Part shown: one piece after another, positions 11,415-22,349 of the stretch
Numbering within the stretch: position 1 is the first letter of the stretch
Layout of the letters: each line of letters begins with the position of its first letter
Assembly (NCBI GenBank): GCA_022577435.1
Contig: JAKOON010000018.1
Span: 9,797,096-9,861,095 of the forward strand
DNA: 64,000 bases
Reading direction: 5' to 3'
From: Embiotoca jacksoni
Taxonomy: Eukaryota; Chordata; Actinopteri; Embiotocidae
The notes under the pieces: generated by a model
Database searches by the model: none
What the model saw: the letters and a program-made list of their open reading frames with translations, nothing else
Told to the model about the DNA's origin: nothing
Made by a program: the position numbers and the translations under genes

Positions 11415-12030
11415 TGTGTGTGCTACAGCTACACTACGTTGACGCGATTGCTGAAAGGCTTGGCTTCAGGCCGCATTGGGCCCGTAGGTACGACGCCAGA
11501 TCTGTTTTCTTTTCATGTATTCTTTTGCATATATTGGCATTGGAATATGTACAAATCTTTTGATCAGTTTATGCCCTTTGATCGAATCTATCTGAAAGCA
11601 ACAAATGACCCTTGTATTCAGATTGGAAAAAGGCAATCGCCTTTTCTGGTATGCGAGAAATTCTTTCTTTCAAGCAGCCTATACACTCAGATGTTTGGCC
11701 TGTGCTGCGTTTATACCTTTCTGAAGCAATACAAATAGGAACTATAAAGAATACAAGCACTTAGGTAGGTTTTCAGTTGATATATTATGAGCTTTAGCCC
11801 ACAGCGCACAAATCTCAAGGTTGCTTTTCCAAATCTGGCAAAATCTTAACATTGATTACCTTCAAGTGGCACCTCAATACAAATCATTGACAAGGGACTT
11901 TGGCCTCTTGCGAACAGTATTAATTGATCTGCTAAGAATGTTTAGGAAAAACAAGAATGAGTGGCTGGTCAGGTGAATAACATTGAATATGAATAGCAAA
12001 CTTCCAAGATGATGCAGTTTCGTTACCTTT
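11415..12030. promoter_or_regulatory. Strong CNE-like block
   Basis: About 600 bp without a simple repeat. It holds two TTTGATC elements (11559-11585), TTGATTACC and TATTAATTGATCTGC, and GAATATGAATAGC near the right end. Frames on both strands (11418-11738 and 11569-11760) are short and not protein-like. Length and evenness make it a good candidate for an alignable regulatory block. Confidence 0.38.
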
Positions 12031-12039
12031 TCAGCAATG

Positions 12040-12805
12040 CAGGCTTCTCAAAATGTATATTTATGTGTCGGTTGCTGTATGGCCTGCTAAATTGGAAGAA
12101 GGCAACAGATGCTGACGAACAAAGTGCTACTCGGCCTCGCTCGTTCAAAAACTGTGCTGGAAAAAGGGAAACAAAAGCCACTGTGATACACTGACAAGAA
12201 GGAGTAGGAGGGCTTTGTCAATCTCCTGACCGGAGCTTTAATCCTTTAATTTTTGATTTAAATGCCATGTTGTGGTACATATTACAGAAATGCAGGACAA
12301 ACTGTAACTGTTGTATAAATGGGCACATTTACAAGCCTGGTAGTAAATATGGTAAATGTTAAAGAGCAACTCCACACTAGAGCCCGTGAAATAACCACAA
12401 ACATATATATTTTACGCACATGTGGATTGGAGTATTTATGTGAGATCTGTTAGAATGAAACAATGTAATTTTTCAGCATCATAAAATATTGTCATAGTTT
12501 GGGATGCAGTAAATCATTGATTGGTTTTGGAAATTTAAGCATTTCAGAGATGAACTCAATGTCGTAACTACCACCAAACACCACCGTTTGAATTCCAGTT
12601 ATATACGGGATGGAGCTCCAGGATGGAGCCACTACATATTTGTTTAATTGCTATGGCTTGGACCAAAGCCCACAGGTTGATTTCAGTCGGGAATCCATAT
12701 ATCACCATATGCCTTAGTTTGTTTCTTTGCGGTTTATTTTCCATCTTTACCTCAGTGTTTCTAGCTTGCTCTGATCCTGATCTCCATCTGGCTGTCTACA
12801 TCTCA
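12040..12805. other. Non-coding, AT-rich
   Basis: No simple repeats, no recognisable genes and no distinctive motif cluster. Confidence 0.55.
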
Positions 12806-12809
12806 CCAT

Positions 12810-13030
12810 CAGGTTAAGAACCTCAAGTCACGCGGAGATGTGGTTGTCACGGTGAGGGCCTCTGTGACCGCAGAGACATCAGCAGTGAAATCCACGGGAG
12901 GTACATGTACCTCATCCTAGTTACCGTCGTCGGGCTCGGCAGGATGTGACACGGGCCCAGCGGGAAGGGATAGTGATTAAAGTGGGAACGGGTTATGGAG
13001 ATGCCATTACACTGTGAAATGATCAGAGGT
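12810..13030. promoter_or_regulatory. CNE-like block with 16-bp palindrome
   Basis: GC-balanced and moderately CpG-containing. A perfect palindrome GAGGTACATGTACCTC lies at 12898-12913. CAGTGATTAAAG-type sequence and TTATGGAGATGCC follow. The TATC tract begins 45 bp downstream. Confidence 0.36.
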
Positions 13031-13073
13031 GTTCAGTAGGAGCCACTTACATCTCATGCTTGTTTTACAAAAG

Positions 13074-13107
13074 CTATCTATCTATCTATCGATCTATCGC
13101 TCTATCG

Positions 13108-13181
<74 letters not shown>

Positions 13182-13223
13182 TATTTATCTATTTATCTAC
13201 CTATCTACCTACCTATCTACCTT
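13074..13223. repeat. (TATC)n tetranucleotide microsatellite
   Basis: About 150 bp of TATC repeats with GATC, TCGC and TATT variant units at the left end and TACC variants at the right end. Frames through it encode Tyr-Leu-Ser-Ile runs, which are not a protein. Confidence 0.98.
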
Positions 13224-13339
13224 CTACCATGCATACATTTTTGCAAATATTTCATTCAGTCTCTGCGTTGGTCCAGAATATTTACACTGGAAATCTAATT
13301 CTGTTTTTGTTTGTGGTGCAGGCATGAATAAAAACATGA

Positions 13340-13470
13340 GGGTGATTTTCCAAGGCAGAATAATGTGCCATTGGCGCCTTTTCCTCTGGAGTTCCATTGC
13401 CCTAAAATGAGGCCGGTCAGACGGGGAGTGATGGCGTTCCATGATGGTATTATATGATCACTACCTAGCC
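13340..13470. promoter_or_regulatory. Short CNE-like block
   Basis: Contains ATAATGTGCCATTGGCGCC and AAAATGAGGCCGGTCAG, with no repeats. A pyrimidine-rich stretch follows (13478-13530). Confidence 0.3.
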
Positions 13471-13479
13471 GCACGCTTC

Positions 13480-14125
13480 CCTCACCCTCTCTTGCACTCC
13501 GTCTCTCTTTCGCTGTACCCCCCTGCCTCATTTTAGCCTCACCCCAGTGTCCAAATACTAAAACCAGCCATTTTGGATTCGCACCACTGTCATCCCATTA
13601 TGACGGGAGCATGCAAACATGCACGTACATGTGCAAAGATCACAAATATGCACGGCGTAATGTACACATGGCCACACACTGACATTGTTTCACAATGGTA
13701 AAATTGCCCTGCAAAAATATAAAATCCAACAATGTGAAATCCGTTTGAGATAGAAAGATATTGTAGCTACTACATGCTGACAGGCGTTCAGCATTAGAGC
13801 ACTTCTGAATTTCAGTATGCAGCACAGCTGGAGGGGAACATAGTATGCTGTCACTCTGAAGATCTATTTCTGTGGTGGCCAAAGATGCTCCATATAAAGA
13901 AAATACATATGGCTGCATCATAAATATATCTTTTGACCAGACCACTGGCACCATTGCTGAAATAGATTTGACCAGTATTCACTTTCCAAATTATGTGTTG
14001 CATTCTCCCTTTGGATGCTGTATCATTGGCCCTGTTGTCCTTGAAACATGTCTGAATTTCTTTTATTCACTTGTGAGCTGTCAATATGCCTCACTCAGCT
14101 TTTAACATCCCTCTATTCCTGGCTA
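13480..14125. other. Non-coding filler
   Basis: Mixed sequence. Opposed frames at 13640-13954 (minus) and 13872-14105 (plus) are low-information and match no family that I recognise. Confidence 0.5.
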
Positions 14126-14129
14126 TCAT

Positions 14130-14380
14130 AGGTACTCTAATTATTACCTTAGTTTGTCTCTGAATAGGCAGCACATCTGAGGCAGACTGTTCATTTATCC
14201 GCGCTGAGGCTTCCTATTGAATGTAAAAACGGGCCTACACAAAGTCATGTTCATAGCAGGAACTTGATCCCTGGATGATGGCTTTGTTAAGATAGCAGAT
14301 AGGAAAAGAAATCCCTCCCCAGCGGTGCCTTCAAGCTTCGATATGCAGGCCCTCCTCGCATTTGGCTCCTTCTATTAATA
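14130..14380. promoter_or_regulatory. CNE-like block
   Basis: Complex sequence with GGCTTCCTATTGAATG and TTCTATTAATATGTCACACG; no repeats until the TATATATA run near 14398. Confidence 0.33.
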
Positions 14381-14525
14381 TGTCACACGTTTGTTTATAT
14401 ATATATTTACACACACATTTTTATTAGAGGGAATTATGTCTTGGAAATGTCAAGGTTAATTTCCTGGTAAGGAGAGAGTGTTAGATGAGGTGGCTGCAAC
14501 AAGGAGAGGAATGTGGAGGACTGAA

Positions 14526-14528
<3 letters not shown>

Positions 14529-14610
<82 letters not shown>
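14529..14610. repeat. (GT)n microsatellite
   Basis: Pure GT tract of about 82 bp. Confidence 0.98.
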
Positions 14611-14612
<2 letters not shown>

Positions 14613-14614
14613 TC

Positions 14615-15560
14615 ACTTAGTGGGTAAATACGTGTGTTTTAACAACCACACAAGAGAGAAGGACAGCAGCCTATGTAGGAAAGACAGAAATACCTTTATT
14701 CACATATCTGCACTTGTCTGTGTCACAGCAAACAGTTGCTCAGAATTTAAGAAAAAAAAAAAGAGCAAGAGAAGAGAGAAAACGTGAAAGCCAAGGATCA
14801 GGAGAGGGAAAGGATTTGAAGAAGGAGTGCACAAAGTAAATATTTTCATCTGTTTCAGCTCAGGCTACAAACCTGTAGAGAAAAAAGAGGGAAAACAGGG
14901 AGGACAAAGGTTAAGAGAGAAGGCCACAACATATATTTTTACAAAGCCTAATATTCCTCAGTTGTTAAAATAATGTAACATAGTTGTATTTTTTTCTCAT
15001 TGTCCTGGACAAAAATGATTAACAAGGTGATGACAATAATGCAGTAATTTCAGTGACAAACATCTTGATATCGACATGAAGGCAGTCTTCAAGAGAGCAT
15101 CTTCGTCATGCAACAGTGACAACAATGAAAGTTTATCCGCCTCAGAACAGAGCAAGAAAAATGAGTAAAAGATGAGTTAGACACAATAGTTAGTATTCAG
15201 TCGAAAACAAAATATCGACACGCACAAACAAACAATAAAGTGCATGTCGCTGTTTCATTGTGTGCCCCTGCCTCCTCTCTCCCTTCCATCCAATTTACTC
15301 ACTTTCTTTCTGTTTCGTGAGACATTTCCACCCCCACTGCTACAAAGCCAACGTCATGTTCAGAGCTTTTCTACATAAGTGTTTCATGTCACTCCTTTTC
15401 CTCTAAAACACACTTGCCTATGCTGTGTGTTCCTGGTCTTATATTTGGGTTTGAGAGTGAATAGGTAACATTAAAGAGCCATCACTTTCTCTCTCTGTCA
15501 TTCCTCCTCCTTCATACGCCATTTGATCTGAAGCCAGATATGGCTTTTAGATGTAGACGT
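14615..15560. other. Non-coding, A-rich
   Basis: A/G-rich near 14745-14930, with A11 at 14750, then AT-rich. No exon-like structure seen. Confidence 0.6.

Positions 15561-15561
<1 letters not shown>

Positions 15562-15628
<67 letters not shown>
15562..15628. repeat. (AC)n microsatellite
   Basis: Pure AC tract of about 66 bp. Confidence 0.98.
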
Positions 15629-15629
<1 letters not shown>

Positions 15630-15630
<1 letters not shown>

Positions 15631-16638
15631 TCATACATGCATGCAAACACATGCACTAGCCGAGAAAAACGCACACACACACTCCGTCTGACTGACAGAT
15701 AAACAATTTGAAGGAACACGCGTACACGCACACTCGAACTCAAACATGCCCAAAAAAAACCACACCTTTATTTTGTGTATTTCCTCCGAGCCAAACATCA
15801 AAAGACAAATACCATTTCACATCACACAAACAGACATCAATATTACAATCCTCGGCACTCTACAATGCCATTTTAAAATACCCCACCCCTGACAACTTGT
15901 GGAATGGGTTGAAGGAACGGAGTATTCAAACAAACAGACATAAATACACAACAAATACCACCTACAGGCAATAAAATATGCATGGCAGAGGACGAGTGCC
16001 TTTAAACAGACTACTGTCAGAATTAATAACACGCAACAACAACAAAAAACACAGTAACAGTGACGGTCTTCTACAGGTGTGTCTCTGTGTGTCTTCATAT
16101 TCTATTCTCCCCATCTTCTATTTTTGCACTTATGTGCGGATGCTTCTGAGCTCAGACATGATACAGCTCAATAGTGGGATGTCAAATGCATGAGAACCCT
16201 ATCATAGATTATCATAAAAAAAAAGAAGGAAAAAAAAAAGCAGGAAGAACAACTTCTTAGTTTTATACAAATTTCGATGACACACATACGTAGTTTCAAA
16301 CAACTTTTACGGGAAAAATCATTTCAAAAAGTGAACAAAATTATGAGACTTTGCTGAACTCTCCAAAAATGTTCAAGCACAAAATGTTCCACGAGTCAAA
16401 ATTAATGCACTCAGATATTTAGGAGTGCAAAGCCTTGATATATTAGATCCCAATAACTCATCTTTTCCTTGACTCTTGCCTTTGTTCACTCTCTTTCTGA
16501 TCTGTAATTGAAAAAGCATTCAATTTTTTTTATTCTTTTTTTTTTGCCACTATCCAAAGGCTAAATCCAAAACACCAGCCAAGAGGTTAGCCTGGTCACC
16601 TGGCACCCACAGGCACTCTCTCTCCTTCTCTCTCACTA

Positions 16639-16640
<2 letters not shown>
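15630..16640. other. Non-coding, CA-rich then A-rich
   Basis: CA-biased sequence to about 15960 and A-rich sequence with A8-A9 runs near 16215-16240. Several short frames on both strands, none recognisable. Confidence 0.6.
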
Positions 16641-16641
<1 letters not shown>

Positions 16642-16703
<62 letters not shown>

Positions 16704-16707
16704 CAGA

Positions 16708-16741
<34 letters not shown>

Positions 16742-16745
16742 CAGA

Positions 16746-16782
<37 letters not shown>
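16642..16782. repeat. (CA)n microsatellite with internal 38-bp period
   Basis: CA tract interrupted twice by the same octamer ATGCAGAG (16701-16708 and 16739-16746). This shows that a unit of 38 bp was duplicated inside the tract. Confidence 0.97.
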
Positions 16783-16784
<2 letters not shown>

Positions 16785-16880
16785 TACTGCTGTGCTTCAA
16801 TAAACTGTAAATTCCTCCTCTGCGCCCACCGTACCAAGCTAACCCTTTAAAAGTCACCCGCCTCCACCTTGTAATGCATG

Positions 16881-16940
<60 letters not shown>
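16881..16940. repeat. (CA)n microsatellite
   Basis: Pure CA tract of 60 bp, about 100 bp after the previous one. Confidence 0.98.
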
Positions 16941-16943
<3 letters not shown>

Positions 16944-17096
16944 GCACATACTTACTTACCCGCAGTCGCACACAACAGACAAGCCCAAACACACAAAAAA
17001 ACAATGTGGCTTAGTGGATGGTATCAAATTTAGTGGCCACGGGGATCTGGCTGGGGTCATAAATCTATATCTAACATGTGAGAAAATCTCTACATG

Positions 17097-17560
17097 AATA
17101 TCTGGAGACACAGAGGGAGAGGGAGATGGAGAGACAGGCAGCAGGATACAGAAAGAGAGAGACAAAGGAAAAAGAAGCAGAAGGCAAAGTAAGAGTCTTG
17201 TAGGGAGAAGGAGAGTGGCGGACAAACAGCATCAGTAGGCGACAGGAAGGCTGAGCGAGGTATAGAAAGAAATAAACAAACACATGCAAGGCGGTGGAAA
17301 AAAAAAAAAAAACTGAGTGGGAGAGTGGGCGACAAAGCACAGCGGAGGAGAGGAGGAATAAGTGAGAGAGATAAAGATAAACCGGCAGAGGGAGAGGTGG
17401 AGAAGACAGACGGAGCAAGAGAGTCACAGATGGAGCCTGTGACAGTGAGAGATATATGGGCGGAGAGACAAAGCGAGGGGAGAGGGAAGGAGGGCTGAGA
17501 GAGGGAGAGAGAGAGAGAGCGAGCTCCAGACAGACAGACAGAGAGAGAGCGAGAGAGATA
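17097..17560. repeat. Polypurine (GA-rich) domain
   Basis: About 460 bp in which the plus strand is overwhelmingly purine, with GAGAGA, GGGAGA and GGCAGAG variants and an A14 run near 17299. The 243-codon minus-strand frame over it (Ser/Leu/Pro-rich) is a by-product of this composition. Confidence 0.85.
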
Positions 17561-17574
17561 CATGACCCCTCTCT

Positions 17575-17795
17575 CTCTAACAATGGCTCTTCATGTGGTG
17601 CCCAGCTTAGCAGGCGAGCCGCTAGAATCAGGAATGTGGAATGTGGGATTTCAGGCTTGGAAGTGATAGCTACTGTCTGTGTGTAATATTTAGGGCCGAC
17701 ACAGGGAGCCTCTGGCACGCCATGAAACACATGGACACTGCTGCTTTTCTCTGCTGCCTGCCCGCTTATGTCTCCTGCACGAGTGTATTTGAAGA
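17575..17795. promoter_or_regulatory. CNE-like block with tandem TEAD sites
   Basis: Non-repetitive block between the polypurine domain and a poly-A run. GGAATG occurs twice in direct orientation at 17631-17636 and 17638-17643, a tandem MCAT/TEAD arrangement. GTAATATTTAGGG lies downstream. A retroposed-sequence origin, suggested by the A34 tail, is the alternative. Confidence 0.36.
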
Positions 17796-17799
17796 TAGT

Positions 17800-17800
<1 letters not shown>

Positions 17801-17834
<34 letters not shown>
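17801..17834. repeat. Poly-A tract (34 bp)
   Basis: Uninterrupted run of A. It could be the tail of an old retroposed sequence or a simple homopolymer; no flanking duplication is apparent. Confidence 0.97.
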
Positions 17835-17837
<3 letters not shown>

Positions 17838-18600
17838 AGAAGCACAGAGGTGTACAGTGTCCTCTGGAAATATATGTTAAACAATCATTTTAGTGAATTG
17901 ACTTTCATCATATTAGTTCTGTCCATTTACTGGTAGCTACTGTAACACATGGTAGAATAAATATTTTAACTTTTAGGAAAGTCAAAGCAGCAAGGGCAAA
18001 AATTTTAAATACTCTTGAATTAGTAGAATTTTGTTTTTTTTTAATTAAAAGTAAAAATGTACTTTATTTGTACTAAAAATATCAAAAATAAGTCGGTGCT
18101 AATTATGCAAACCAGCCCCTTTTAGTGTCATATGCTTATTCAATATTGTAAATGTATCATAAACATATGGTCAGATTAAAATTATTGATTCGCTATTTAA
18201 AACCACACTAATGCATCTCGTCAAAATGAGAATATGCCTATTTATGAACATAAAGCTAAATAGTTTAATCTATAACAATACATCACATTTTACTTGTTGA
18301 TCATATTTCTTTGAAAATACAGTTTGAATCTGCAACATAACTACAGTTAGAAAAATATTTTTACAATATTGATCTCTTTAACATAGTTTAGTTCACATAT
18401 AAAGTAGGATAAAAAGGTTCAGAGTTAAAAGTAATTGTACTCAGTCACTGTTTTACTGTGAATGTTTATGATAAATGTTTATAGGGTTTTCAAACTCAGT
18501 CCCATGAATAAAAAGTTGTGCCGACCAACCCTGTTCAGGTGGAACTAAAAGTTCCCTGCATAAACAAAAATTTGCATGTATACACACACATACTGTATGT
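17835..18600. other. AT-rich block, possible old transposon debris
   Basis: Strongly AT-rich. The segment 18000-18075 (AAATACTCTTGA, AAAAGTAAAAATGTACTT) and 18430-18450 (AAAAGTAATTGTACTC) recall the AAGTA-rich ends of fish hAT-like repeats. No terminal repeats or target duplication could be defined. Confidence 0.3.
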
Positions 18601-18619
18601 TGTCACTCTTTGTCTCTTG

Positions 18620-18642
18620 CTCTCTCTCTCTCCCTCTCTCCT

Positions 18643-18680
<38 letters not shown>

Positions 18681-18688
18681 TCTCTCTC
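18620..18688. repeat. (CT)n microsatellite
   Basis: CT-rich tract with CCC, CTT and TGT interruptions. Confidence 0.95.
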
Positions 18689-18689
18689 A

Positions 18690-19135
18690 CACGGAGCTAA
18701 CACACACACTGCTGCTAACACAGGAGACAGTTGTTGCTGGCCGCCCCAATGCCTGTCATGGCTGTCAGGCCAAATCCCACGAATTATGGCTGTTCCAGAT
18801 GTAAGAGATTTCTAAGCTGCCTCCAACGGCCTGCGGTCTGTGGTGAGAGAGAGAGGGAGAGGAAAACAGAAAGAAAGAGCGAGAGATTTGGGTTTATGCA
18901 GTGTCATCCAAATATCCATCTTCCTTTCTCTATCCCTCATCTTTATTATCTTTCTTCATTCTATTACTAGAAAAGCTTCAATTACCTTTGGACAGGAATA
19001 TTATTCTATGTATCGCACGTTTAAAATTTCGGAGGAATATGTGACTTACATCGGCAAGAAAGAGTGACGACCCGGCATGGTCATTTCTTTTTAAAAAAGC
19101 GAGCTGGAAATTGTTTTGTTTTTTTAATTATTTTT
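18690..19135. other. Non-coding, GA-rich in part
   Basis: GA-rich at 18845-18890, AT-rich afterwards. No gene seen. Confidence 0.55.
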
Positions 19136-19139
19136 GCCA

Positions 19140-19250
19140 GAGTATATTTTTCCAGCTGAGCGCTGGTGTTTGTGGGAAATGAAATCGCGACACATTCTAC
19201 ATTTCCCATTTCTATTGGTTACCTGTTGCCGCTACTGGCTGTAAAATCAG
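19140..19250. promoter_or_regulatory. Short CNE-like block
   Basis: Contains CCAGCTGAGCGCTGG (overlapping inverted arms CCAGC/GCTGG), CGCGACAC and CTATTGGTTACCTGTTGCCG, the last with an inverted CCAAT box. Confidence 0.3.
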
Positions 19251-19549
19251 TGCAATTGTGTTTTACATTTTCACCATCAATTATCACATGTAAAATATTT
19301 AGCAGCTATCATAAATGAGAAAAACTACCAGTTGCTGCGGGATTATTGACACATTGATCATTTTGTCTGACCAGTACATTAGTTTAATTTCCCTGTATGC
19401 ACGTCAACACTTAAAATTCAACCCCTGTCGTTCTCGTACTTCTTTTGGTCTGCTCTCACTCTTTCTCTCATTAGTACTTCGTAACCAGACAGTTTATTTG
19501 AAATTATGAAAGCATTACACTCTCTGATGTAGCAGTTTAAAAATCAATA

Positions 19550-19690
19550 GCTGAAACCCTAGCTGCCTCACTTAAGCCCTCTCCTATGGCAAAGGGGATG
19601 TCTCTTTCTCCCTCTCTCTTAAATGGTAATTTCATTTGCAGTCACTAAGACCTCACCGATAATTACCAATGCCCTGAGAGAGAAAGGCGA
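19550..19690. promoter_or_regulatory. Weak CNE-like block
   Basis: Contains AAAATCAATAGCTG, GGTAATTTCATTTGCAG and GATAATTACCAATGCC; interrupted by a short CT run near 19603-19620. Confidence 0.28.
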
Positions 19691-20835
19691 GTGAAAGAGA
19701 GAGGGGAGGGATGGGAGACAGGAGAGGGGAAGAGGAGAGATGGATTAAGAAAGGAGAGTGAATGCCAGTCATTAGAAAAGCTTTCCTCTCTCCTTGCTTT
19801 GATCAGAGTTAAGAACACATTGCCTTCGCTCTATCGCTCCCTGACACCAACCTCTGAAAAGAAAAGACGGAGCACAGGGGGGGGATGAGATCGACAAAAA
19901 AATGATCCCTGAAGTCTTAAATAGCAGGCCTTAATTTTTACATTGAACCCACTCTGGTCTTGGGTTACACCAGGGTTGTCCATTTTCAGAGAGCGCCACC
20001 ATCCAACCCCCCACCCCCCATCTCTCAAATGAACTAATCAGAAAGAGGAATATGAAGTGTCCTGCAGGATCCATTTCTCTAGAAGCATATGGCAATGATT
20101 GATGGGGGGACAACTTTTAACTTTCCCAGGTCATCCTCCTCCCGCACATCTGGGAGCATGCAATAATTCTCTTAATTTTAGACCTCGTCTCTTCCTTATG
20201 TTCCCTCCTTTTCTGTCTTCTTTTTTTCTTTCTCCTCCCCCCTTTAAAGAACTTCAGTTTCACTTTGGCCAACAGAGAGCCTCCTCGCAGTCTATCCCTC
20301 TTCTGTGTCTCTCGCTTTCTCAAGGCTAACACAACCAGTCATTTTGGCTGGAATAAAGGTACCGTAGTGGTTACCAGATGTTTATAAGGACTGTTGGGGC
20401 AATCCCCTTGTTTTTTTTTGTTTTTTTTTATGGCTCCCAAGATTTTTCTTTCTTTCTTAAAAAAAAAAAAGCCTTAAGAACCACTTATGTCATATAGCTA
20501 CGGTAACTGGATTTACCATATGTGTAAAGGCTAGCTGATATTTCATCATGACAAATACTGTAAAAGAGCCACAAGGAATATGAGTTACCTGTGTTTATTG
20601 CTTTTGAGTGGATTTCAGTCTGAAGACGGCTTCTTTCACAAAAAAGCTGCACATCCTGAGATTTATGCACATCCAGCTTTTGACTAAGTCGAGAAGGATT
20701 TTTCTGTTTAGTTTTAGTTTTGTTTGGTTGCGCCATAAAGTTAAATGAAATATAATTAAACTAAAAAGGAAACCAAATTTGTTATTCAAAGCTGTTTGAA
20801 GCTTCAGCTATTTGTTTAGCGTGTTATGAGAGCGA
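19690..20835. other. Non-coding, purine-rich then mixed
   Basis: GA/G-rich at 19680-19750, C-rich at 20007-20020, T-rich runs near 20410-20455 and A11 at 20460. No gene seen. Confidence 0.6.
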
Positions 20836-20836
20836 T

Positions 20837-20838
<2 letters not shown>

Positions 20839-20875
<37 letters not shown>

Positions 20876-20896
20876 AGGGAGAGACAGGAGGGAGAG
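20839..20896. repeat. (GA)n microsatellite plus 13-bp tandem duplication
   Basis: GA tract to 20870, followed by two exact copies of ACAGGAGGGAGAG (20871-20883 and 20884-20896). Confidence 0.96.
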
Positions 20897-20929
20897 ACAA
20901 CAATCTTAAACCTCCCCAACAGCAACCGG

Positions 20930-21280
20930 GCCTTGTTAGCCGTGCATTGAAATCATCTTTGACTCCGGGTTTACAATAACAGAGGAACTTCAACCGCTAA
21001 ATGCTTTTCGGGAAAACCCACCCGTCCTCCTTCTGCCATGTGATGATCCCACCTCTGAAATATTCAGCACCATTAACATTCCGATGGGTATCATCCCCCT
21101 TTCAGACACAATTCGCTCTGCTCCTCAGACCTGTGGGCCAAGGCAGGGAGAGGCCTGGAGCAGATGTTATCTGTTCTCATTCTTCACAAGATCTCTCCTC
21201 CTCCAAATGCACACTGGAAGTGTTATGCTGCGTGCAGAGAAAGAATCTCCTATTAGGAAATGAGAATGAATCGATATCGT
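20930..21280. promoter_or_regulatory. CNE-like block
   Basis: About 350 bp without repeats. Contains ATTCAGCACCATTAACATTCC and GCAGATGTTATCTG. The frame at 21001-21282 has no recognisable content. Forms a CNE-like cluster with the next two blocks. Confidence 0.36.
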
Positions 21281-21299
21281 AAGAATTACCGGAAAAAAA

Positions 21300-21645
21300 A
21301 AATAGTTTTTGAAATATTCAAATTTGGTTCCATTGATTACGTTAGCAATGGGATCAATGTTGAATTTAATTCCATGTCGTTTTAATTGTGTATTTACGTC
21401 GGCTTGTTTCGGATTACTTTAATTTTGCTGCTCAGATGGAGTTCGGTTATCTTTAAATACTCAGCCTTTAAAAGCTTCCTTCAGTTTTATTGGCCAATAA
21501 AAGCTGAAACGTGTCTGATCTTAATTGCTAATGATGTGACTATGTGGGTAAATTGTTTTGCCAATCAACGCGTGTGTTCTCTCCTATACGTACAACTGCT
21601 TTCATGTTGTCAAGCCTTTCAGCTGAGCTGCCCACAATTAACAAG
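21300..21645. promoter_or_regulatory. Strong CNE-like block with CCAAT palindrome
   Basis: Dense in homeodomain-type and CCAAT-type motifs. The 16-bp perfect palindrome TTTATTGGCCAATAAA sits at 21486-21501, with TTGATTACG upstream and TTAATTGCTAATGATGTGAC downstream. It ends at a TG microsatellite. Confidence 0.42.
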
Positions 21646-21647
21646 AT

Positions 21648-21653
<6 letters not shown>

Positions 21654-21694
<41 letters not shown>
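21654..21694. repeat. (TG)n microsatellite
   Basis: TG tract of about 40 bp lying between two CNE-like blocks. Confidence 0.97.
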
Positions 21695-21695
<1 letters not shown>

Positions 21696-21699
21696 CGTT

Positions 21700-21960
21700 G
21701 CTAATCATGTGTGATCATGTGAGAGACAGAGCGCTATACTTTGAGCACAATTAGCCAGGCATTTAGGCATCTTAATTGGTGACATTCGATCTCAGGCACT
21801 CGCTGATGAACCACTTAGCAGCAGACTTATGGATTAGCACCCGGCAAAGCTCTCTCTTCTCAGATGTAACTAACAGGTCAGGAATTAGTGCTCTTAACAC
21901 TGCCTTACAAATGAAGACAGCTGTATTGACTAGCGGGGAAAAGTGCTTTCTCCTCCGGTT
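21700..21960. promoter_or_regulatory. Strong CNE-like block
   Basis: Repeat-free, with TTAATTGGTGAC, ATGGATTAGCACC, GGAATTAGTGCTC and ACAATTAGCCAGG, giving several ATTA cores within 180 bp. With the preceding block it brackets the TG tract. Confidence 0.42.
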
Positions 21961-22079
21961 TGCTTTTTTCTAAATCTAGTCTCCTCTTGAAGTCTTACTC
22001 CTGTCCTCTCTTCTTATCATCTCATGTCATGTGTTTTCTCTTCTTATCAACTGAAACAAGCTTTTGTTTAAATTTTTGC

Positions 22080-22345
22080 TTTGTTCACTCCTGGACTTTT
22101 TCAACTGCCATGTTGGCCGCGGGCCACTCACATTTGGCCGTGACAGTATTTGGCGTTTTGTTGTCATGGCGCTGAAGCTGTCTCAGTTGTCTGGGCAACA
22201 TGTGCCAGAGCTCACGGGAGCCTCATAAATGTCATGTATCGACGGAACCGCTCGGCAGAGCAGGAAGTCCTTGCCAAAAAGACGATAGATAGAGCGCCAC
22301 TGGTGTTGGGGATGCCATGTTGCATTAAATCATTTTTGCGCCATG
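22080..22345. promoter_or_regulatory. CNE-like block
   Basis: Balanced composition with GGCCACTCACATTTGGCC, TGTTGTCATGGCGC and TCTGGGCAACATG. A frame of 80 codons crosses it but lacks any domain signal. Confidence 0.33.
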
Positions 22346-22349
22346 CATA

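Noticed and set aside
13029..13410. Tyr-Leu-Ser-Ile repeat proteins
   Set aside because: Direct translation of the TATC microsatellite.
17071..17802. 243-codon minus-strand frame, the longest in the window
   Set aside because: It lies over a polypurine domain. The Ser/Leu/Pro-rich product follows from CT repeats on that strand, and there is no domain or splice context.
17801..17834. Poly-A as the tail of a retrocopy
   Set aside because: No flanking target duplication and the upstream sequence encodes nothing recognisable.
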